Positions 1 to 3,682 of a stretch of DNA of 5,304 nt are shown here, piece after piece. The position numbers were made by a program, and so were the translations under genes. Source of the DNA: an uncultured Lentisphaeraceae bacterium (GTDB taxonomy: Bacteria; Verrucomicrobiota; Kiritimatiellia; RFP12; DVOR01); contig CAMGJH010000102.1 in NCBI GenBank assembly GCA_946056345.1, positions 1 to 5,304 of the forward strand. Reading direction: 5' to 3'. The notes under the pieces were generated by a model. That model did not search any database. It had not been told where the DNA came from and worked only from the letters and a program-made list of their open reading frames with translations. Position 1 is the stretch's first letter. Each line of letters opens with the position of its first letter.

Positions 1-54
1 CCCGCGACCTCCGGATCGACAGTCCGGAGCTCTAACCAATTGAGCTACCTCCCC
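1..54 (-). tRNA. tRNA-Asp(GTC), partial (3' end beyond window)
   Basis: The 54 bases are identical to the 5' part of the complete tRNA-Asp at 84..160. Read on the minus strand they give the acceptor 5' strand GGGGAGG, the D arm, the anticodon arm with loop CTGTCGA (anticodon GTC, Asp), the variable loop and the first strand of the T stem (GCGGG). The T loop, acceptor 3' strand and CCA end lie outside the window. It follows the complete copy by 29 bp and is probably co-transcribed with it. Whether this copy is intact beyond the edge cannot be seen. Confidence 0.93.
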
Positions 55-58
55 GAAA

Positions 59-72
59 AAGAGGACCCTCTT
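59..72 (-). repeat. Perfect inverted repeat in the spacer between the two tRNA-Asp copies
   Basis: AAGAGG and CCTCTT flank two bases, so in RNA a 5-bp stem with a 4-base loop can form. On the minus strand it is followed by a short T run (TTTTTC in total, including the end of the stem) just before the next tRNA starts. It could be a weak attenuating hairpin or a processing signal in the tandem tRNA transcript. The stem is too short to call a terminator with confidence. Confidence 0.4.
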
Positions 73-83
73 CAACCTGGAAA

Positions 84-160
84 TGGCGGGAAGGACGGGG
101 CTCGAACCCGCGACCTCCGGATCGACAGTCCGGAGCTCTAACCAATTGAGCTACCTCCCC
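84..160 (-). tRNA. tRNA-Asp(GTC)
   Basis: A full cloverleaf folds by eye on the minus strand. The acceptor is GGGGAGG with CCTTCCC (one G-U pair), the D stem GCTC/GAGC, the anticodon stem CCGGA/TCCGG with loop CTGTCGA, the variable loop AGGTC, and the T stem GCGGG/CCCGT with loop TTCGAGC. The anticodon GTC reads GAC/GAU, so the tRNA carries aspartate. The discriminator base is G, as is usual for tRNA-Asp, and the CCA end is encoded (84..86). Total length is 77 nt including CCA. It has its own promoter (180..208) and is followed by a second, identical copy at the window edge. Confidence 0.98.
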
Positions 161-179
161 GGATGAAGAAAGTGCGCAC

Positions 180-208
180 AGTGTAGCACACCCCTTCCCC
201 CAATGCAA
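180..208 (-). promoter_or_regulatory. sigma70-type promoter of the tRNA-Asp pair
   Basis: On the minus strand the -35 element TTGCAT (203..208) and the -10 element TACACT (180..185) are separated by exactly 17 bp. Counting from the -10, transcription would start at the A at about 173, leaving a leader of about 13 nt before the mature tRNA. The discriminator between -10 and start, GTGCGC, is GC-rich. In well-studied bacteria that is a hallmark of stable-RNA promoters under stringent (ppGpp) control; such control here is an inference. GTGCGCAC at 172..179 is also a perfect 8-bp palindrome over the start region. Confidence 0.8.
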
Positions 209-226
209 GCACTTTTTTGTGCGCCC

Positions 227-241
227 GCGGCGCGTGAGGGG
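227..241 (+). repeat. First copy of the GCGGCGCGTGAGGG intergenic repeat core
   Basis: GCGGCGCGTGAGGGG here matches the reverse complement of 368..382 exactly. A shorter core, GGCGCGTGAGGG, recurs in direct orientation at 291..302. Similarity continues on the 3' side, where GGCCGC follows this copy and a closely related GC-rich run continues the inverted copy. The core is thus present three times within 170 bp, two direct and one inverted. Confidence 0.7.
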
Positions 242-261
242 CCGCTGCGCGGCATAAGGGA

Positions 262-275
262 CGGCGGAGCCGCCG
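262..275. repeat. Short GC-rich hairpin
   Basis: CGGCGG and CCGCCG form a perfect inverted repeat separated by AG; in RNA a 5-bp stem with a GAGC tetraloop is the realistic fold. It sits immediately upstream of the left arm of the 26-bp inverted repeat (277..302). No T run follows on either strand, so it is not a terminator. Confidence 0.5.
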
Positions 276-276
276 A

Positions 277-302
277 GAGGTACGCCTAACGGCGCGTGAG
301 GG
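277..302 (+). repeat. Left arm of a 26-bp imperfect inverted repeat
   Basis: This arm matches the reverse complement of 369..394 at 24 of 26 positions; the two differences (at 282 and 289) are A versus G, both transitions. The arm contains its own small hairpin, CGCC-TAAC-GGCG (283..294). The 66 bp between the arms carries another perfect hairpin at 350..367. Two diverged copies in opposite orientation are what a BIME-type pair of intergenic elements looks like, although the family is not identified. Confidence 0.75.
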
Positions 303-349
303 TGGCCCTCCGGGCCCGAACTAAGCGTTTTGCGTTGCCCGTTCTGACA

Positions 350-367
350 GGCCGCGTCCCCGCGGCC
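350..367. repeat. Perfect 7-bp hairpin between the arms of the 26-bp repeat
   Basis: GGCCGCG (350..356) pairs with CGCGGCC (361..367) around the tetraloop TCCC. It lies directly next to the right arm of the 26-bp inverted repeat and belongs to the same structured cluster. No poly-T tract follows on either strand. Confidence 0.6.
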
Positions 368-368
368 C

Positions 369-394
369 CCCTCACGCGCCGCTAGGCGCACCTC
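369..394 (-). repeat. Right arm of the 26-bp imperfect inverted repeat
   Basis: Reverse complement partner of 277..302 with 24 of 26 matches. It contains a perfect hairpin of its own, GCGCC-GCTA-GGCGC (376..389), at the place where the left arm has the TAAC-loop hairpin. Position, stem and tetraloop length of the internal hairpin are therefore kept although its bases differ. Confidence 0.75.
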
Positions 395-397
395 GCC

Positions 398-438
398 GAG
401 TTATCGACAGGCCCTGTCGATAACCCTGTCGATAACTC
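398..438. repeat. Triple TTATCGACAGG repeat forming two alternative hairpins
   Basis: GAGTTATCGACAGG (398..411) is perfectly complementary to CCTGTCGATAACTC (425..438), and its inner 12 bases also pair perfectly with the extra copy CCTGTCGATAAC (413..424). One arm therefore faces two competing partners 12 bp apart. The inner pairing is a near-continuous palindrome with a single central base; the outer pairing leaves a 13-base loop. TTATCGACA differs at one position from the E. coli DnaA box TTATCCACA, but the GC-rich surroundings do not look like an origin. Confidence 0.85.
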
Positions 439-463
439 CCCCTCGGACCGGGGTCAAAGCGCA

Positions 464-518
464 TCCGCCCCGGGTTGACCTCGAACCCGGGCCTACCTCG
501 AGGCGAACCCGGGGCGGA
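464..518. repeat. Nested inverted repeat with two alternative partners
   Basis: TCCGCCCCGGGTT (464..476) is perfectly complementary to AACCCGGGGCGGA (506..518). Its last eight bases, CCCGGGTT, also pair with AACCCGGG at 484..491, giving an 8-bp stem with a 7-base loop. The palindrome CCTCGAGG (496..503) lies between the two alternative partners. The arrangement of one arm and two complements repeats the layout of the 398..438 element although the sequences are unrelated. Confidence 0.8.
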
Positions 519-545
519 CAAAAATGTAAAACGGAGCGGAAGCGA

Positions 546-561
546 AGTGCCTAACGGCACT
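546..561. repeat. Hairpin with TAAC tetraloop
   Basis: AGTGCC and GGCACT form a perfect 6-bp stem around TAAC. The central ten bases GCCTAACGGC (549..558) are identical to 284..293 within the left arm of the 26-bp repeat, linking the two structures. No T run follows directly on either strand. Confidence 0.65.
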
Positions 562-565
562 GAGA

Positions 566-593
566 ACGGTGAGAGGTGAACGGTGAACGGCAA
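566..593 (+). repeat. Four imperfect 7-bp tandem repeats (ACGGTGA type)
   Basis: The units are ACGGTGA, GAGGTGA, ACGGTGA and ACGGCAA, head to tail with no spacers. The first and third are identical. The array ends in the A-rich stretch that supplies the T run of the minus-strand terminator. A second array with the same 7-bp period but a different unit lies at 697..724. Confidence 0.7.
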
Positions 594-627
594 AACGAAA
601 GCCGCCGAGCCTGGAAGGTTCGGCGGC
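591..627 (-). terminator. Probable Rho-independent terminator of the nadB-glycosyltransferase-ATPase unit
   Basis: On the minus strand GCCGCCGA (620..627) pairs perfectly with TCGGCGGC (601..608). After one A/C mismatch, two more G-C pairs close a 5-base loop. The stem is followed at once by TTTCGTTTTG (591..600), a slightly interrupted T tract. It lies about 100 bp past the ATPase stop codon and points the right way to end the operon before the separately promoted tRNA genes. The interrupted T tract makes it less than ideal. Confidence 0.65.
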
Positions 628-662
628 CGGAGAAATCGGGGCGAGCGGGTAAGCGTGGTACA

Positions 663-684
663 GTGGCCTGCTCCGCCAGGCCAC
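663..684. repeat. Perfect 8-bp hairpin in the 3' untranslated region of the ATPase gene
   Basis: GTGGCCTG (663..670) pairs with CAGGCCAC (677..684) around a 6-base loop. It would be transcribed at the 3' end of the ATPase message, between the stop codon and the terminator, and could protect the end from exonucleases. No T run follows on the minus strand, so it is not itself an intrinsic terminator. Confidence 0.65.
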
Positions 685-696
685 ACCCGGGCGTGG

Positions 697-724
697 GGCT
701 AGCGGCTAACAGCTAACGGCTAAC
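697..724 (+). repeat. Four 7-bp tandem repeats (GGCTAAC type) next to the ATPase stop codon
   Basis: The units are GGCTAGC, GGCTAAC, AGCTAAC and GGCTAAC, contiguous, each at most two substitutions from another. The array ends only five bases from the ATPase stop codon (730..732), in its 3' untranslated region. The TAAC core also forms the tetraloops of the hairpins at 283..294 and 546..561. Confidence 0.8.
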
Positions 725-729
725 GACGC

Positions 730-2418
730 TCACTTCGCGTCTTCGGTGACGCGGACGAGCTCTTCGACGGAAGTGAAGCCGTTGAAGACCTTGCGCCAGC
801 CATCTTGGCGGAGGGTGGCCATCCCTTCGGCCATAGCGGCTTTGCGGATGTCGGCCGAGGAGTGACGGGCGATGATGTGCGAGCCGATGGTCTCGGAAAC
901 GTTGAGAAGCTCGAAGATAGCGCCGCGCCCCTTGTAGCCGGTGTGGGAGCAGGCATCGCAGCCGCCGGGGGCGTAGACGAAGTCCTGCGGCGGGGGTTCG
1001 GGCTGATCCCACCACGAGGGCTTGAGGGGGATTTGCTGGCGGCACTTGGGGCAGAGGCGGCGGGCGAGGCGTTGGGCAAGGACGCCGGCGACGGCGGAGG
1101 CCACGAGGAAGGGTTCGGCGCCCATATCCACCAGGCGGGCGAAGGCGCCGGCGGCGTCGTTGGTATGGAGGGTGGAGAAGACGAGGTGACCGGTGAGGGA
1201 GGCGTTGATGGCAATCTCGGCGGTTTCGCCATCGCGGATTTCGCCGACCATAATGATGTCGGGATCTTGACGAAGGAAGGCGCGCAGGGCGCGAGCGAAG
1301 GTGAGGCCGATATCCGAGCGGACAAGGACTTGGTTGATTCCCTTCATCTCGTATTCAATAGGGTCTTCGGCCGTCATAATGCGAACGTTGACCTTGTTGA
1401 TTTCGTGGAGGAAGGCGTAGAGGGAGGTGGACTTGCCCGAGCCGGTGGGGCCGGTGACGAGGATAATGCCGTTGGGGCGGGTGATGAGCTTCTGGGTGAG
1501 GGCGAAGTCGCGCTCGCTCATCCCGAGGTCTTTGAGCTGGACGAAGTTGCCGGACTTTTGCAGCAAGCGCAGGGAGACGCTCTCGCCGTAGGCGGTGGGG
1601 CAGGTGGAGACGCGGATGTCGATGTCCTCGCCGTTGAGGCGGATGCCGATGCGCCCGTCCATCGGAAGGCGCTTCTCGGCGATGTCGAGGTTGGCCATCA
1701 CCTTCAAGCGGGAGATGATGGCCGCTTTGAGGCGGTTGAGCTGGGCTGGCACGTCGACCTTGTGGAGCATCCCGTCGATGCGGTAGCGGATGCGCAGCTC
1801 GTCTTCCATAGGCTCCACGTGGATATCGGTGGCGCCTTGGCGGTCGGCTTCGGCGATAATCTGGTTGACGAACTTGACGATGGCGGCCTCCTGGCCGTCG
1901 GCATTCACGTCGATCTTGGAGATGTTTGCTTCGTCGGAGACGTCGTAGCGATTGTCCTTGACGGCCTGGTCGATGACATCCGCGCCCACGCCGTAGAACT
2001 TCTTGACGGCTTTGTCGAGCTCATCGGCCGGCGCGAGGCAGACGCGGATGGGCAGGCCGCTGGCCAAGCGCAGGCCGTCGGCGGCCAGGGTGTCGAGCGG
2101 ATCGGAGAGGACCACCGAGAGGGTGCCGTTGTCGAGGGAGAGGGGCAGGGCGTTGTATTGAGTGACGGCGCGGACGGGCAGGGCGCGGATGGCCTCGTCG
2201 CTCGGGCGGACCTTCGAGAGGTCCACGTAGGGCATTCCTAGAACCTCGGCGAACTTTTCGAGGAACTCGGCCTCTTTGGCCAACTCCAGGCGGGCGACGG
2301 CGCCAGGGAGGCCGCGGCCATCGGAGAGGTCCGCCGCGAGGAGGTGTTCGAGTTGGGGCTCGGAGAAGAGGCCGGTTTTGCGGAGGAGGTTGGCGAGGAA
2401 GGCCTGTTGCGCGGTCAT
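730..2418 (-). CDS. PilB/GspE-family type IV pilus or type II secretion assembly ATPase
   Basis: This 562-residue protein belongs to the secretion NTPase (T2SSE) family, hexameric cytoplasmic motors that hydrolyse ATP to polymerise pilins or pseudopilins through the inner-membrane platform protein. Residues about 5-150 form an N-terminal MshEN-like domain containing GMPYVDL (61-67). The motor follows: DIHVEP at 198-203, Walker A GPTGSGKST at 323-331, the Asp box AEDPIEYE at 350-357, Walker B region DPDIIMVGEIRD at 385-396 with the catalytic Glu393, and the His box region TGHLVFSTLHTND at 409-421. Four cysteines in two CxxC pairs (456/459 and 487/490) form the expected zinc site of assembly, not retraction, ATPases. 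The frame is intact and of normal length. It starts at ATG with GGAG 7 bases upstream and follows the glycosyltransferase stop by 17 bp. No pilin, platform or secretin gene is visible, so PilB and GspE cannot be told apart. Confidence 0.95.
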   Translation of the reverse strand: MTAQQAFLANLLRKTGLFSEPQLEHLLAADLSDGRGLPGAVARLELAKEAEFLEKFAEVLGMPYVDLSKVRPSDEAIRALPVRAVTQYNALPLSLDNGTLSVVLSDPLDTLAADGLRLASGLPIRVCLAPADELDKAVKKFYGVGADVIDQAVKDNRYDVSDEANISKIDVNADGQEAAIVKFVNQIIAEADRQGATDIHVEPMEDELRIRYRIDGMLHKVDVPAQLNRLKAAIISRLKVMANLDIAEKRLPMDGRIGIRLNGEDIDIRVSTCPTAYGESVSLRLLQKSGNFVQLKDLGMSERDFALTQKLITRPNGIILVTGPTGSGKSTSLYAFLHEINKVNVRIMTAEDPIEYEMKGINQVLVRSDIGLTFARALRAFLRQDPDIIMVGEIRDGETAEIAINASLTGHLVFSTLHTNDAAGAFARLVDMGAEPFLVASAVAGVLAQRLARRLCPKCRQQIPLKPSWWDQPEPPPQDFVYAPGGCDACSHTGYKGRGAIFELLNVSETIGSHIIARHSSADIRKAAMAEGMATLRQDGWRKVFNGFTSVEELVRVTEDAK

Positions 2419-2425
2419 AAGAAGG

Positions 2426-2429
2426 CTCC
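2426..2429 (-). promoter_or_regulatory. Ribosome binding site of the ATPase gene
   Basis: GGAG on the minus strand lies 7 bases before the ATG at 2416..2418. It supports this start and fits entirely in the 17-bp gap after the glycosyltransferase stop codon, as expected within an operon. Confidence 0.65.
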
Positions 2430-2435
2430 GGGGGA

Positions 2436-3662
2436 CTAGGGGGCGGGGACGAGCTCGGCAAGGAAGCGGACGAACTCGGGGTAGATGTCATCCATCATAA
2501 AGTTTTCGCGGGCGATACGGGCGCTGGCGATGGCCTCGCGGGTGAGGCGGCTGCGGCGGTGGAGGTAGCCCAAGAGGACGCGCTTGAAGTCCTCAACATT
2601 GCCGGCGGTGTACATCGTGCCGGCGCGGTAGCGGGTGATGAGGTGCTCGGTTTCGCCCGTGAGGCAGCAGATCATCGGGAGCCCGGCGGCGGTGTAGTCG
2701 GCCAGCTTGTAGGGCACGGCCACCCAGCTATCCGGGAACATCGGCACCACCGCCACGTCCGAATCGGCCAGCAGCTGCTGCATATCCTCGTTGCTGAGGT
2801 AGCCATAGAAGCGGATGGCCTCGCACCCCTTGGCCAGTTCGCGCAAGGCCTCCTCGCGCGGGCCGGTACCGGCGAGGTCAAGGCGGATGTGTTCGCCCGC
2901 CTCGATGAGCTCGCGCACGCCGCGCACCACCGTAAAGAGGTCGTAACTCCGGCCCATATTGCCCACGTAGATCAGCCGCAGCGGCTCGGACTCGTCCAGA
3001 CTGTAGCGCGAGGCCCCGTTATTCATCCGCATAATGCCGTGGTAGCAGAGGTGGCGGGGGGCCTTGCAGCCGTAGCTGGAAGCGAGGTCCAGATAGGTGA
3101 GCCCCACCCCGCTGACCGCGTCGGCCAGGCGGTAGGCCGCGCGCGCAGCCCGGTGGGCCCGGCGGAAGACGAGCGGCCCGAGGAGCTCCTTGACCCACGC
3201 CGGGCCCGGGAGCAGCCGGTAGAAGTTCTCCGGCCAGGCGTCCATAATATCCACCACCGTGCGGCAACCCCAACGCTTGCGGAAATCGCGCGCCACGGCC
3301 GCCGTCTCGATCGGCGGCCAGGAGGTGAGGACGAGGTCGGGCTTGGGCAGGGTGCCGGCCTCGACGAGGCTCTCGGCCAGGCGCTTCCAGGTGGCGGCGT
3401 AGCGGCGGTGGCTCCACGCCCGGCGTAGACCCACATTGTCGGAATAGGGCACCGTGGGGATGAGGCGCACCTCGAAGCCCTCGGGCGCGGTGTAGACCGG
3501 CGGGAGTTGGCGCGGGCGCTTGAGGGCGTGGGAGAAATCGCTGCTCCAGAAGACGACCCGGTGGCCGGCCTTGGTGAGCGCGCGGCAGAGGAGGGTGTAG
3601 CGCTGGGCGCGGCGGCCCTCCTCGGGGAGGTTGTCGAAGGGGTTGTTGATCCAGACGTTCAT
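2436..3662 (-). CDS. GT4-like (GT-B fold) glycosyltransferase
   Basis: A 408-residue protein with the two-domain layout of GT-B glycosyltransferases, which move a sugar from an activated nucleotide donor to a glycan or lipid acceptor, usually at the cytoplasmic face of the membrane. The N-terminal half has the acceptor-side features INNPFDNLPEEG (5-16), the substrate-side strand DLVLTSWPP (109-117) and VVDIMDAWPENF (136-147). The donor domain begins at LIYVGNMGRSYDL (230-242), followed by LAGTGP (263-268), FYGYLSNEDM (285-294) and PYKLADYTAAGLP (317-329). The last corresponds to the P-x-K-x-x-E-Y segment of many GT4 enzymes, here with Asp322 for the usual Glu. No signal peptide or membrane span is evident. 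The ATG at 3660..3662 is preferred: GGAAG lies 7 bases upstream, and the longer frame to 3764 would add 34 unlike residues overlapping nadB. Donor and acceptor cannot be deduced; a surface polysaccharide role is inferred. Confidence 0.88.
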   Translation of the reverse strand: MNVWINNPFDNLPEEGRRAQRYTLLCRALTKAGHRVVFWSSDFSHALKRPRQLPPVYTAPEGFEVRLIPTVPYSDNVGLRRAWSHRRYAATWKRLAESLVEAGTLPKPDLVLTSWPPIETAAVARDFRKRWGCRTVVDIMDAWPENFYRLLPGPAWVKELLGPLVFRRAHRAARAAYRLADAVSGVGLTYLDLASSYGCKAPRHLCYHGIMRMNNGASRYSLDESEPLRLIYVGNMGRSYDLFTVVRGVRELIEAGEHIRLDLAGTGPREEALRELAKGCEAIRFYGYLSNEDMQQLLADSDVAVVPMFPDSWVAVPYKLADYTAAGLPMICCLTGETEHLITRYRAGTMYTAGNVEDFKRVLLGYLHRRSRLTREAIASARIARENFMMDDIYPEFVRFLAELVPAP

Positions 3663-3669
3663 CGGGGTG

Positions 3670-3674
3670 CTTCC
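3670..3674 (-). promoter_or_regulatory. Ribosome binding site fixing the glycosyltransferase start
   Basis: GGAAG on the minus strand ends 7 bases before the ATG at 3660..3662. It falls in the 20-bp gap after the nadB stop codon and favours this start over the in-frame upstream start at 3764, which lies inside nadB. Confidence 0.6.
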
Positions 3675-3682
3675 GGGGCCGC

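Larger units (their letters stand above)
223..729. other. Gene-free intergenic region packed with inverted and tandem repeats
   Basis: About 500 bp lie between the tRNA promoter and the stop codon of the ATPase gene. No reading frame here looks like a protein: the open frames are low-complexity, run across repeats, and one continues through the tRNA. The stretch holds at least eight perfect or near-perfect inverted repeats (262..275, 277..302 with 369..394, 350..367, 376..389, 398..438, 464..518, 546..561, 663..684), a terminator hairpin (601..627) and two 7-bp-period arrays (566..593, 697..724). The density of secondary structure resembles REP/BIME-like intergenic mosaics. No transposase or RAYT gene is in the window. 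Confidence 0.75.

Noticed and set aside
209..222. GCAC-T6-GTGC as a terminator
   Set aside because: The stem is only 4 bp, the T run is in the loop rather than after the stem, and it sits just upstream of the tRNA -35 element.
32..391. Open frame of 119 codons on the minus strand across the tRNA
   Set aside because: Its C-terminal part, VAQLVRAPDCRSGGRGFEPR, is a translation of the tRNA-Asp gene itself, a well-known false protein. The rest runs through the tRNA promoter and repeats.
398..438. Replication origin based on DnaA-box-like 9-mers
   Set aside because: All three copies differ from TTATCCACA at the same position, no AT-rich unwinding stretch is nearby, and no dnaA, dnaN, gidA or parAB gene is in the window. 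It is kept only as a repeat.
372..686. Two overlapping minus-strand frames in the intergenic region (372..686 and 493..684)
   Set aside because: They run through the terminator and several inverted repeats, their composition is Pro/Arg/Ser-rich, and no ribosome binding site or domain is visible.
566..724. CRISPR array
   Set aside because: The repeated units are only 7 bp and contiguous, with no spacers of CRISPR length and no cas gene.
805..2241. Open frame of 478 codons on the plus strand opposite the ATPase gene
   Set aside because: It is fully antisense to a gene with clear catalytic motifs. Its product is Gly/Ala/Asp/Val-rich without any recognisable domain, as expected of the mirror frame of a GC-rich gene.
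2559..3428. Open frame of 289 codons on the plus strand opposite the glycosyltransferase
   Set aside because: It is a mirror frame of a GC-rich gene with no domain, no ribosome binding site in a sensible place and low-complexity composition.
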